Below, piece after piece: positions 16,831 to 25,450 of a DNA stretch of 26,498 nt. Made by a program: the position numbers and the translations under genes. This DNA is from JBJKPP01 sp046706145. GTDB taxonomy: Bacteria; Bacteroidota; Ignavibacteria; Ignavibacteriales; Ignavibacteriaceae. The notes below the pieces were generated by a model that was not told the DNA's origin, searched no databases, and was given only the letters and a program-made list of their open reading frames with translations. Every line of letters begins with the position of its first letter. Position 1 is the first letter of the stretch. The stretch is from positions 1 to 26,498 of the forward strand of contig JBJKPP010000168.1 of assembly GCA_046706145.1 (NCBI GenBank), written 5' to 3'.

Positions 16831-17562
16831 TCAGTCTGAAGATAAGATTATAAAGGAGTAATTGTCAGGTGAGCCTCTATCTTCAATTAAATTGATTAAG
16901 TCTTCTTTAATGACGTTTAGATTGCCCTTCTTCAAAATCTTTCCTAATTCATCATCCGAGATAACTCCATGAACACCGTCTGAACAAATAAATATCTTTT
17001 GCGGCTCACCGTTTCTAAATCTGAATTTGCTTACATCCGGTATAACCTCCTTATGTGAACCGACAGCACGCATTATTACATTCTTATTGGGAAAAAATTC
17101 TGCCTGCGCTACAGTAAGTTTACCTTCGTCCATTAGTTTTTGAACTAAAGAATGGTCCTTAGTTAATTGTTTTAACTTACCATTCTTGAAGTTGTATATT
17201 CTCGAGTCACCAACATGCGCCCAGTAAAGAGTATTATTTTCTAAAAACACAACTTCGGCAGTTGTGGACATATTGTTGAGCGATTCTTCTTCACTAGACT
17301 TGCGGATAATAGCTTCGTTTGCTATTCTAATTCCTTTTCTCAGTCTTTCCAAGACATCGACTTCATCAGAGTCTGAAAAGTGCTCACTTATTTTGTCAAC
17401 ACACATCTTCGATGCAACCTCGCCAGCGTTATTTCCGCCTAAACCATCACACAGAATGGCTAGAAGGCTATTCCCTACCTCAAAAAGGCCGACAGAATCC
17501 TCATTATTTTCTCTAACTTTTCCTACTTCAGATGTATATTCGTACTTTACTTTAACAGACAT
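16831..17562 (-). CDS. PP2C-family protein serine/threonine phosphatase
   Basis: A 243-residue soluble metal-dependent phosphatase. Motifs in order: RENNED (17-22) with a metal ligand, CDGLGGNNAGEVAS (38-51), GDSRIY (118-123), LTKDHSLV (133-140), CSDGVHGV (193-200) and PDNYSF (232-237). All the Asp residues of a working PP2C active site appear to be present. It resembles the small Stp/PppA phosphatases that oppose Hanks-type kinases, often of cell-wall enzymes. No kinase gene is in the window. It faces the same way as murA, 95 bases upstream of it, so it could be cotranscribed. No Shine-Dalgarno is evident before the ATG. Confidence 0.93.
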   Translation of the reverse strand: MSVKVKYEYTSEVGKVRENNEDSVGLFEVGNSLLAILCDGLGGNNAGEVASKMCVDKISEHFSDSDEVDVLERLRKGIRIANEAIIRKSSEEESLNNMSTTAEVVFLENNTLYWAHVGDSRIYNFKNGKLKQLTKDHSLVQKLMDEGKLTVAQAEFFPNKNVIMRAVGSHKEVIPDVSKFRFRNGEPQKIFICSDGVHGVISDDELGKILKKGNLNVIKEDLINLIEDRGSPDNYSFIILSSD

Positions 17563-17900
17563 GAAATCAGAAACTTTGTGTTTAAAAGAAATCTATAAAC
17601 ATTAAAATATTTTTGAATTTTAATGATAACAATAACAATGTTAATAGCCCACTGCTTCTTTGCTTTAATTAAATCAAATTTGAATAGATATTACTATTAT
17701 TTTATTTAACATCCTGGGGTTTTACCCTTTTTATCTCCCCAAAAATTTAGAAAGTAACCATAAAACTTTAAGTAATTAAAATATGGATTTTTGTAGTAAT
17801 TTTAAAACAAATTCTAAAGTATAGGTAATAATTTGCTAAAAAATGTGCTTAGCGATATATTTAAAGTTTAACTAATTATTCTTAATAATATGGTTTTTCT
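17563..17900. other. 338-base non-coding region between the divergent phosphatase and tRNA-tig units
   Basis: No gene seen. It must hold the promoters for the phosphatase (minus) and for the tRNA/trigger-factor unit (plus). An AT-rich stretch at 17861-17892 (TTTAAC near 17867, TAATAAT near 17883) is a possible plus promoter just before the tRNA, at low confidence. A weak inverted repeat TGGGG (17715-17719) / CCCCA (17737-17741) has no T tract after it in either direction and is not called a terminator. Confidence 0.4.
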
Positions 17901-17982
17901 GCGAGAATGGCGGAATTGGTAGACGCGCTAGCCTTAGGAGCTAGTACCGCAAGGTGTCGGGGTTCGAGTCCCCGTTCTCGCA
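17901..17982 (+). tRNA. tRNA-Leu, anticodon UAG
   Basis: An 82-base class II tRNA. Acceptor arm GCGAGAA pairs with TTCTCGC (17975-17981), followed by discriminator A. Anticodon stem CTAGC (17928-17932) pairs with GCTAG (17940-17944) around loop CTTAGGA, so the anticodon is TAG at 17935-17937 (reads CUN Leu codons). A long variable arm (ACCGCAAGGTG) and T arm CGGGGTTCGAGTCCCCG complete it. The bases after the discriminator are CAG, so the 3'-CCA is not encoded. Trigger factor starts only 25 bases downstream. Confidence 0.97.
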
Positions 17983-17998
17983 CAGTTAACTAAGGAAT

Positions 17999-18010
17999 GA
18001 GGTTATTTTG
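17999..18010 (+). promoter_or_regulatory. ribosome site that decides the TTG start of trigger factor
   Basis: GAGG at 17999-18002 is five bases before the TTG at 18008-18010. The nearby ATG at 17997 is in another frame and leads only to an eight-codon reading, so the TTG is the likely start. Confidence 0.55.
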
Positions 18011-19321
18011 GAAACAAAGATAAATGAATTGACAAAATCTGAAAGGGAGATAGAAGTTACATTTTCCTTTGACGAAATTAAAGAAGATATCACTACCGAA
18101 GTCAAAAAACAAGCAAGAAAAATTCAGATTCCAGGTTTCAGAAAAGGTAAGGTTCCAATACCGATGCTGAAGAAAATTTATGGCGATGCACTTGAATATG
18201 AAGCTTCCGAAAAAGTAGCAAATAATCGTTTCTGGGAAATCGCTAAAGAAAAGGAACTTGAACCGATAGGACAACCAAAACTTACTGATTTGAAGTTTAA
18301 TCCTAATGAAAATCTTCAATTTAAAGTTAAATATGAAGTGATGCCTAAATTAGAAGTTGAGGGTTATAAGGACCAGGAAATAGAAATTCCTGACTTTAAG
18401 GTTACCGATGAAGAAATCAACAAAGAAATTGATTATATATTGAAATCTAATTCTACTAATGAAGATGTTACTGAAGTTGGAGAAGATAATAATTACCTTC
18501 TGGATGTCGAACTTCAGAGATTAAATGACAAGGGCGAACCTTTCGAAGGTGCAAAAAAAGAAAAGTTACAAATTGACTTGTCAAATCCCCAGATTAATCC
18601 AGAAGTCCAGGAAAACGCCAAAGGCAAAAAGGTTGGTGAAAGTTTCAATTTTACTTTTAAGGACGAAACAGTAAAAAAAGATACAGAAAATAAGGATGAT
18701 AAAACAGCAGAGACGTATTCTTATATTGCAGAAATTAAATCGGCAAAAAAAGTTATTCTTCCTGAGTTAAACGATGAATTCATTAAAAAAGTAACTAAGG
18801 AAAAAGTGACAAACGAAAAAGATTTTAGGCAAGATATTTCAAAGGACATCCAGAGTTATTATGATAAACAAACAGAAGATATATTAAGGAACAAATTGAT
18901 TTCTAAAATAGTTGAAAAAAATGATTTGGTTCCACCAAACACCTTGATAGAAAGCGTCTTAGCCGACTATTTAAAGAGAGAAGAAGACCACGCAAAAAAG
19001 CATAAACATGCTTTTAATGCTGAAGATGCAGCGAAGAATTTAAGAAGTGTTGCTGAGTTTGATACTAAGTGGTTTCTTATAAAAAATGAAATCGAGAAAA
19101 AAGAAAATATTTCAGTTAGTGATGATGATTTGAGAGACTTAGCAAAAATGGAATCGGAGAAAATAGGCATCCCCGAAGACAAGCTTCTTAATTATTATAA
19201 GTCGTCTAACTATAAAGGAAATTTGATAGATCAAAAACTCTTTGAATTTCTGAAAAACAATAATAAAATAGTAAAAGTGGACACTGAAACTTATTCAAAA
19301 AAAGAAAAGGAAAACCAATGA
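18008..19321 (+). CDS. tig: trigger factor
   Basis: Ribosome-bound chaperone that shields nascent chains at the exit tunnel. At 437 residues it is close to the usual length. The N-terminal ribosome-binding domain has the signature GFRKGKVP at 43-50. A middle region (about 150-250) is related to the FKBP-type domain but looks degenerate, so prolyl isomerase activity is doubtful. The C-terminal half is long, helical and Lys/Glu-rich. The start is TTG with the GAGG ribosome site noted separately. Its last codons overlap the clpP start by ATGA (19318-19321). The tig-clpP order is a very common protein-quality-control arrangement. Confidence 0.96.
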   Translation: METKINELTKSEREIEVTFSFDEIKEDITTEVKKQARKIQIPGFRKGKVPIPMLKKIYGDALEYEASEKVANNRFWEIAKEKELEPIGQPKLTDLKFNPNENLQFKVKYEVMPKLEVEGYKDQEIEIPDFKVTDEEINKEIDYILKSNSTNEDVTEVGEDNNYLLDVELQRLNDKGEPFEGAKKEKLQIDLSNPQINPEVQENAKGKKVGESFNFTFKDETVKKDTENKDDKTAETYSYIAEIKSAKKVILPELNDEFIKKVTKEKVTNEKDFRQDISKDIQSYYDKQTEDILRNKLISKIVEKNDLVPPNTLIESVLADYLKREEDHAKKHKHAFNAEDAAKNLRSVAEFDTKWFLIKNEIEKKENISVSDDDLRDLAKMESEKIGIPEDKLLNYYKSSNYKGNLIDQKLFEFLKNNNKIVKVDTETYSKKEKENQ

Positions 19322-19944
19322 AAAAAGAATTTGAAATCTATAACCAATTAGTACCTTACGTTATCGAACAAACTGGTCGTGGCGAAAGAGGAATGGACAT
19401 ATACTCCCGCTTATTGAGGGAGCGTATAATATTCTTAGGTACTGCAATTGATGATCACGTTGCCAGCCTCACAATTGCACAATTAATTTTTCTTGAGGCC
19501 GAAGATTCTGAAAAAGATATAAATCTTTATATTAATTCTCCTGGTGGAAGTGTAACTGCAGGTTTAGCTATTTACGACACTATGAAGTATATAAAACCGG
19601 ATATTTCTACAATTTGCGTCGGTATGGCAGCAAGCATGGCCGCTATAATTCTTGCGGGCGGTACAGCAAAGAAAAGAACATCTTTACCCAACTCAAAAAT
19701 ATTGATACATCAACCCTGGGTTGGCGGGCTTCAAGGTCAAACTTCCGACATTGAAATTCATGCTAAGGAAATGCTTAAAACTCGTGACACTTTATACAAA
19801 ATTCTTGCAGAACATACTGGAAAATCCTTGGAACAAATTACAAAAGACTGCGATAGAGACTATTTTTTGACTTCGGAGGAAGCCAAGGAATACAATCTAA
19901 TCGATAACATCCTCGAAAGAAGAATACCGACTACAAAAAAATAA
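19318..19944 (+). CDS. clpP: ATP-dependent Clp protease proteolytic subunit
   Basis: Serine protease subunit that forms the tetradecameric barrel and works with Clp ATPases. At 208 residues, the catalytic triad is intact: S106 in GMAASMAA, H131 in LIHQPWVGG and D181 in DCDRDYF. The N-terminal DIYSRLLRERIIFLG segment and the SPGGSVTAGLAIYD handle region are canonical. The start overlaps the end of tig by four bases, so the two are translationally coupled. clpX, which often follows, is absent; a terminator comes next. Confidence 0.97.
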   Translation: MKKEFEIYNQLVPYVIEQTGRGERGMDIYSRLLRERIIFLGTAIDDHVASLTIAQLIFLEAEDSEKDINLYINSPGGSVTAGLAIYDTMKYIKPDISTICVGMAASMAAIILAGGTAKKRTSLPNSKILIHQPWVGGLQGQTSDIEIHAKEMLKTRDTLYKILAEHTGKSLEQITKDCDRDYFLTSEEAKEYNLIDNILERRIPTTKK

Positions 19945-19954
19945 ATTCTTTTTG

Positions 19955-20008
19955 GGGAAGAGACATTTGCTAAATATCACACAATTGCCTCTTCCCTATT
20001 TTCTTTTC
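19955..20008 (+). terminator. rho-independent terminator of the tRNA-tig-clpP unit
   Basis: Stem GGGAAGAG (19955-19962) with CTCTTCCC (19989-19996), loop of 26 bases, followed by the T-rich tract TATTTTCTTTTC. It lies ten bases after the clpP stop. The loop is long, so efficiency is uncertain. Confidence 0.65.
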
Positions 20009-20066
20009 TTCCTTGAATTAGATATTATTTATCTTATATTTTACGAAAGTAAATAAAGAGCGTAAA

Positions 20067-21164
20067 ATGATTGGATTAAGATTTAGCGAATATATACCTA
20101 ATCCCTCCAACAACAATAAATTTGAAGACTTACTGAAGTTATTTCTTCAGTTACTGACTATCACTTCCGGAGATGTAGCGGAAGCCTTGAAAATACTTAG
20201 TCAGTTAGACCAAGAATATGGATTAACTAACAATCAATATGGTATTGGCGACTTCATAAATGAATTAAAGGATAAAAATTACATTGAAGAAAGAGAAAAT
20301 GACAATGTCTTCATAATGACGGCTAAGTCCGAGCAATCTATAAGAAGGCAATCTTTAGAAGAGATTTTTGGGAAGATTAGGAAATCGACAAGAGGGAATC
20401 ACGTTACTCCACACACCGGACCTGGAGATGAATTAACTTCTGACAGACGTGATTATTCTTTTGGCGATACACTTGATCAAATTGACGTGACCAATTCAAT
20501 TAAAAACGCCCAGATAAATCATGGAATTGATGACTTCAAGTTAACCGAAGGTGACCTCGAAGTTGAAGAAAAAGATTTTAAAGCTTTAACTTCTACTGTC
20601 TTAATGATAGATATTTCTCACTCCATGATTCTTTATGGTGAAGATAGAATAACCCCCGCGAAAAAAGTAGCTATGGCTTTTTCGGAACTTATTACCACAA
20701 AATATCCAAAGGATACTTTAGACATTATCGTATTCGGAAATGATGCGTGGCCTATCACTATAAAAGACCTTCCTTACCTGGAAGTCGGCCCATATCATAC
20801 AAACACTGTTGCCGGACTTAATTTAGCAATAGATATTTTAAGAAGAAGAAAGACTACAAACAAACAAATCTTCATGATTACTGACGGAAAACCAACCTGC
20901 TTAAAAGAAGGACTTAAATATTACAAAAACAGTTTTGGATTAGATAGAAAGATTGTTAATCGCACATTAGATCAAGCTGCAAAATGTAGAAAATTAGGCA
21001 TATCAATTACTACTTTTATGATTGCAAGAGATTCATATTTACAACATTTTGTGAGAGAGTTTACAAAAGCAAATAACGGAAGAGCTTTCTACAGTGACCC
21101 CAACAACCTGGGAAGTTACATTTTTGAAGATTATATAAAGAATAGAAGAAAAAGAGTTAAATAA
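20067..21164 (+). CDS. von Willebrand factor A domain protein, partner of a MoxR ATPase
   Basis: A 365-residue protein, probably cytoplasmic (no signal peptide or helix seen). Residues 1-170 form a polar, partly helical domain of unknown function. The C-terminal half (about 177-350) is a vWA domain with a complete metal-ion-dependent adhesion site: D182-I-S184-H-S186, a Thr near 245-247 (YHTNTVAG) and D273 in MITDGKPT. Such vWA proteins act with the adjacent AAA+ ATPase, as CoxE or the chelatase D subunit do, in chaperone-like or metal-insertion work. The ATPase gene starts 28 bases later. The target of this pair is not visible from the context. Confidence 0.85.
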   Translation: MIGLRFSEYIPNPSNNNKFEDLLKLFLQLLTITSGDVAEALKILSQLDQEYGLTNNQYGIGDFINELKDKNYIEERENDNVFIMTAKSEQSIRRQSLEEIFGKIRKSTRGNHVTPHTGPGDELTSDRRDYSFGDTLDQIDVTNSIKNAQINHGIDDFKLTEGDLEVEEKDFKALTSTVLMIDISHSMILYGEDRITPAKKVAMAFSELITTKYPKDTLDIIVFGNDAWPITIKDLPYLEVGPYHTNTVAGLNLAIDILRRRKTTNKQIFMITDGKPTCLKEGLKYYKNSFGLDRKIVNRTLDQAAKCRKLGISITTFMIARDSYLQHFVREFTKANNGRAFYSDPNNLGSYIFEDYIKNRRKRVK

Positions 21165-21192
21165 TTTTTATCCAGACTTTTGAAAGGAAACA

Positions 21193-22707
21193 ATGGAGTT
21201 TCGACAAACCAAAACGCTTGGTGAATTAAAAAAGAGTAATTATAAATCAAGACCGATTAAAGATGAGCTAAGAGAAAATCTCATTTGCTCGATGAGAAAA
21301 GGAGAAAATCCTTTTAGCGGTATAATTGGTTATGAAGATTCCGTTATCCCAGACATTCAAACTGCAATTCTTTCACGGCACAACATAATTCTTCTTGGAT
21401 TAAGAGGTCAGGCAAAAACTAAAATCGCAAGATTGCTGATTAATCTTCTTGATGAGTATATTCCAATTGTTGCGGGTTCGGAATTAAACGATGACCCCTT
21501 TCATCCATTGTCTAAATACTCAAAAAATCTAATCTCCAAAGAAGGAGACAATACAAAAATTGAGTGGATTCACCGGTCAGAAAGATACACCGAAAAACTT
21601 GCAACCCCGGATGTTTCTGTTGCCGATTTAATTGGAGACGTTGACCCAATTAAAGCGGCTTCACTTAAACTGCCGTATTCAGATGAAAGAGTTATACACT
21701 TCGGTTTAATACCAAGGTCGCACCGGAGTATTTTTGTCATTAATGAACTGCCAGATCTTCAGGCAAGAATTCAAGTTGCTCTATTTAATATGCTTCAAGA
21801 AAATGATATTCAAATAAGAGGATTTAAAATCCGTTTACCACTTGATATACAATTCGTATTTACAGCTAATCCGGAAGATTACACCAATAGAGGTTCAATT
21901 GTTACTCCACTCAAAGATAGAATAGACAGTCAAATATTAACACACTATCCTAAAACTTTAGAAATATCCAAGCAAATTACTAAACAGGAATCAATTCTAA
22001 GCGAAGACCAGGTAAATACAATAAAGGTGAGTGATTTGCTGGACGATTTGATAGAAAAAATTTCTTTTGAAGCTCGTAACAGCGAGTATATTGACGAGAA
22101 AAGTGGCGTTTCCGCCAGACTTACAATCTCCGCTTACGAAAATCTAATCAGTTCAGCCGAAAGAAGAATGATACTCAATAAAGAATCAGACACTTCACTG
22201 AGAATATCCGATTTGTATGGAGTTATCCCATCAATTACTGGAAAGATTGAACTCGTATATGAGGGAGAACAAGAAGGACCTTTAAAAGTTGCGCACATCC
22301 TTATAAGCAAAGCTGTTAAATCTGAGTTTAGTAATTATTTTCCTTCGCCGGATAAACAAAAAAAAGATGCACAACAGCAACAAGCAAATAATCCATATCA
22401 AACTATTGTGAACTGGTTCAATAAAGGGAATGTTCTCGATCTGCTAAATAATGCTTCAAATGAAGAATATGAAAAAATTCTGAAGTCAGTTCCCGGTTTA
22501 AAGGAGTTAATAAAAAAATATCATCCCAAAGCAAAAGAAAAAGAGCAATTACTATTAATGGAATTTCTGTTGCATGGACTATCAGAGTATTCTATGTTGA
22601 GCAAATTTAGGCTGGAACGTGGTATCCAATTTAAAGATATGTTAAGCTCTATGTTTACTATGGATACAGAAGAAGGTAAAGAAGATACGGATTTTAATTT
22701 CTATTAA
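21193..22707 (+). CDS. MoxR/magnesium-chelatase-type AAA+ ATPase
   Basis: A 504-residue ATPase. Walker A is GLRGQAKT (69-76, with K75). The Walker B position reads IFVINELPDL, with Asn-Glu rather than Asp-Glu. Next are a sensor-1-like FVFTANPEDY and an arginine-finger-type PLKDRIDSQI. The segment after it is a helical lid, and residues about 380-504 form a C-terminal extension rich in helices. AAAGGAAAC before the ATG is a good ribosome site. The protein should be a hexameric motor working with the vWA protein encoded upstream. It is not a chelatase subunit I in the strict sense, as no chelatase H gene or pigment gene is nearby. Its stop overlaps the stop of the convergent phosphorylase gene. 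Confidence 0.85.
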   Translation: MEFRQTKTLGELKKSNYKSRPIKDELRENLICSMRKGENPFSGIIGYEDSVIPDIQTAILSRHNIILLGLRGQAKTKIARLLINLLDEYIPIVAGSELNDDPFHPLSKYSKNLISKEGDNTKIEWIHRSERYTEKLATPDVSVADLIGDVDPIKAASLKLPYSDERVIHFGLIPRSHRSIFVINELPDLQARIQVALFNMLQENDIQIRGFKIRLPLDIQFVFTANPEDYTNRGSIVTPLKDRIDSQILTHYPKTLEISKQITKQESILSEDQVNTIKVSDLLDDLIEKISFEARNSEYIDEKSGVSARLTISAYENLISSAERRMILNKESDTSLRISDLYGVIPSITGKIELVYEGEQEGPLKVAHILISKAVKSEFSNYFPSPDKQKKDAQQQQANNPYQTIVNWFNKGNVLDLLNNASNEEYEKILKSVPGLKELIKKYHPKAKEKEQLLLMEFLLHGLSEYSMLSKFRLERGIQFKDMLSSMFTMDTEEGKEDTDFNFY

Positions 22708-25280
22708 GATTCTGACCCCCAGAAAATTAATCCCAGGTCAACAGGAGTTATCAAAAGATCATTCTTTGGTAAAATCCTAATTGTAAAACCAATTTCTCCG
22801 CTTGTAGTAGATTCAATAAAACCAGAGTAGCTGTATACTCCATTGTCGCTCTTTTCTCCATCTACCTTCATGGCTACAGCGGAACAACATTCGGGAGTAT
22901 CGGATTTTTCCATTCTTCCGTAATATATTTGTACTTCAACATCATTTGGGGTAAGTTCCCCTAAATCAATTTCTGCATGGACAGGATATTTTTGCCCAAC
23001 AAAAATTTTCTTGTGTTCAATTTTAGATTCAATCTTAAGAATTTTCATTTTTGACCAATTAGCTTTCACTCTCGATTTCCATTCATTTAGAACTTTTGCA
23101 TTTTCTCCGTTATTGCTCAGTAACATTTCTCTTTTATTATATGCAGGGGCGTAATATTTCCTGCAATATTCTTCCACCATTCTGTGCGTATTAAAGAAAT
23201 AACCTAGTTTCTTAATAGAATTCTTAATCATATTAACCCAAATCCGTGGCAAATTGTCCTCTCCCCTGTTATAAAATAAGGGAACAATTTCTCGCTCAAG
23301 GGTTGTATAAATTTGCCTCGATTCAATTTCATTTTGATAGTCCGGATCTGAGTACTCCTCACCATTTCCAATTTTCCAGCCTATTGTGGGATCAAAAGCC
23401 TCATCCCACCAGCCGTCAAGAACACTAAAGTTAAGACCTCCGTTAAGTATTACTTTCATCCCAGATGTACCGCTAGCCTCAAGTGGACGTTTTGGATTGT
23501 TTAACCAAACATCACAACCTTGAACCATATAACTTGCTACGTTAAGATCATAGTTTTCAATAAAAACAACTCTTCTTCTAAATTGTGGCTCTTTAGCAAT
23601 TTCAACAATTTCTTGAATAAATTTCTTACCTTCTTCGTCTTTTGGATGCGCTTTGCCTGCAATTATTAATTGAACAGGTCGGTTTTTATCGGTGAGAATA
23701 TCCAATAATTTTTGCTGATTTCTAAAAATAAGGGTGGCCCTTTTGTAAGTAGCAAACCTTCTCGCAAATCCTATGGTTAAAGCATTAGGATCTAAAACCT
23801 CGCCGGCAACGTCCAATTCCAGTAAACCGCCACCTCTCGACTTTATTTGTTGTTTCAGTCTGTTTCTCGTAAAAGCGATTAGCTTTTCTCGCCTGCTCTG
23901 ATGAACTCTCCATATTTCCTCGTCCGGAATTTTATCTACTCTTTTCCATATTTTCTCATCAAAAGAATTCTGGATCCATTTTTCTCCCAAATATTGAACA
24001 AATAAGTCTTCCATCTCTCTTGAGATATGTGATCTAATATGGATACCATTCGTAATATAATTAATTGGAATTTCACTAAACGGTATATCTGGGTAGCCAA
24101 AAGACCACATTTTCTTTGAGACCTTGCTGTGCAGCCGACTTACTCCATTTACGTATCCAGCAGTATTCATTGCGAGGTGGGCCATGTTAAAAGAATGAGT
24201 GTCTTTATTCTTATTGATTGTACCCAGCCAATAGAAGTTTTCACCGGAGAGCTTCAGTTTATTATTATAAAAGTTAGAAAAATATTTTTCCATTAAATCG
24301 CCAGAGAAAACATCTATACCTGCAGGTACCGGTGTATGTGTAGTAAACACATTCGAGTAAAATCCAACTTCCTTAGCTTCATTAAAAGTTAGACCATATT
24401 TTTGCATCATCAAATCTATTCTTTTCAATGATAAGAATGCTGAATGTCCCTCATTCATATGGCATACAGAAGGTGTAATTCCCATCTTCAATAAAGCTTC
24501 AATGCCACCTATACCTAATAATATTTCCTGTTGTATTCTAGTTTCTGCATTACCGCCGTACAACGTTTCTGTAATCTTTTTATCTTCTTCTGAATTCGGT
24601 TGGACATTTGTGTCTAATAAAAATAAGGGAATCCTCCCTACTTGTATTTTCCAGACCTGAAAGTGTATTTCTCTGCCGTCAAAGCTTATTGATAGCATAA
24701 GAGGTTCATCATTTTCGTTTGTCACCCTTGCCATAGGCAGGTTATCAAAATCGTTAATTTCATATCTCTCGTGCTGCCAGCCATCGGAGTTTAAGTATTG
24801 CTGAAAATATCCAACTTTGTATAAGAGTCCTACCCCAATTAAAGGAATACCCAAATCGCTCGCGGCCTTCAAATGGTCGCCTGCCAAAACACCTAATCCT
24901 CCAGAGTATGTTTGTAAACATTCTGTCAACCCAAATTCAGCGGAAAAATAAATTACATTAAAATCTTTGGACATTTTATAATTATTCTGAAACCACGTTT
25001 TTTCTTCCAGATAGCGAGTCAAACTGTCATAAACTCTTTCAAGATGCGCCATAAAACCATCATCACGAGACAACTCCTCTAATCTTGACTGACTTATCTT
25101 TCCAAGAAGCAAAACAGGATTGTGCCCTGACTCAAGCCAAAGATCTCTATCCAGTCTCTTAAACAATGCTTTTGCATCAGGATTCCAGGTCCAATACAAA
25201 TTATACGCTATCTCTCTCAATTTTTCTAAATTTTTAGGTAAAGCAGGGATTACATAATAAGATTTTAAAAACTTAACCAT
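22704..25280 (-). CDS. glgP: alpha-glucan (glycogen/maltodextrin) phosphorylase, DUF3417 type
   Basis: Releases glucose 1-phosphate from alpha-1,4-glucans using pyridoxal phosphate. The 858 residues begin with the DUF3417 domain of the short bacterial/archaeal phosphorylase branch (NLYWTWNPDAKALFKRLD). They continue with YFSAEFGLTE, the GGLGVLAGDHLKAASDLG glucan/phosphate region, MNEGHSAFL, and the PLP loop GTSGMKVILNGG with K609 as the probable Schiff-base lysine. The last about 120 residues are an extra beta-rich domain. It faces away from the downstream M24 gene and has 170 bases of shared upstream region. It points to glycogen or maltodextrin use; no other glycogen genes are in the window. 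Confidence 0.95.
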   Translation of the reverse strand: MVKFLKSYYVIPALPKNLEKLREIAYNLYWTWNPDAKALFKRLDRDLWLESGHNPVLLLGKISQSRLEELSRDDGFMAHLERVYDSLTRYLEEKTWFQNNYKMSKDFNVIYFSAEFGLTECLQTYSGGLGVLAGDHLKAASDLGIPLIGVGLLYKVGYFQQYLNSDGWQHERYEINDFDNLPMARVTNENDEPLMLSISFDGREIHFQVWKIQVGRIPLFLLDTNVQPNSEEDKKITETLYGGNAETRIQQEILLGIGGIEALLKMGITPSVCHMNEGHSAFLSLKRIDLMMQKYGLTFNEAKEVGFYSNVFTTHTPVPAGIDVFSGDLMEKYFSNFYNNKLKLSGENFYWLGTINKNKDTHSFNMAHLAMNTAGYVNGVSRLHSKVSKKMWSFGYPDIPFSEIPINYITNGIHIRSHISREMEDLFVQYLGEKWIQNSFDEKIWKRVDKIPDEEIWRVHQSRREKLIAFTRNRLKQQIKSRGGGLLELDVAGEVLDPNALTIGFARRFATYKRATLIFRNQQKLLDILTDKNRPVQLIIAGKAHPKDEEGKKFIQEIVEIAKEPQFRRRVVFIENYDLNVASYMVQGCDVWLNNPKRPLEASGTSGMKVILNGGLNFSVLDGWWDEAFDPTIGWKIGNGEEYSDPDYQNEIESRQIYTTLEREIVPLFYNRGEDNLPRIWVNMIKNSIKKLGYFFNTHRMVEEYCRKYYAPAYNKREMLLSNNGENAKVLNEWKSRVKANWSKMKILKIESKIEHKKIFVGQKYPVHAEIDLGELTPNDVEVQIYYGRMEKSDTPECCSAVAMKVDGEKSDNGVYSYSGFIESTTSGEIGFTIRILPKNDLLITPVDLGLIFWGSES

Positions 25281-25450
25281 TAATTAACCTTGTCAATATT
25301 TTGTTCATGCAAAATTTAAACATTAAATATGAAGAAATGAAAGGTATTGTTCTGCAAAAAGCTATAAAATTATCAGGACTAAAAAAAATTAAGAATATTT
25401 AGTAAATTTATTTAAAGAACATTCAAAATCCAGTTAAGGAGACATATATT

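Noticed and set aside
17997..18023. Eight-codon reading frame starting at ATG 17997, overlapping the tig start
   Set aside because: The GAGG ribosome site is inside it and it is too short and featureless; chance is the simplest explanation, although a coupling leader peptide is conceivable.
17990..18319. 109-codon minus-strand reading frame opposite the start of trigger factor
   Set aside because: Its Phe/Cys-rich translation is the mirror of Lys/Glu-rich tig codons; the GFRKGK motif and the clpP overlap establish the plus strand as coding.
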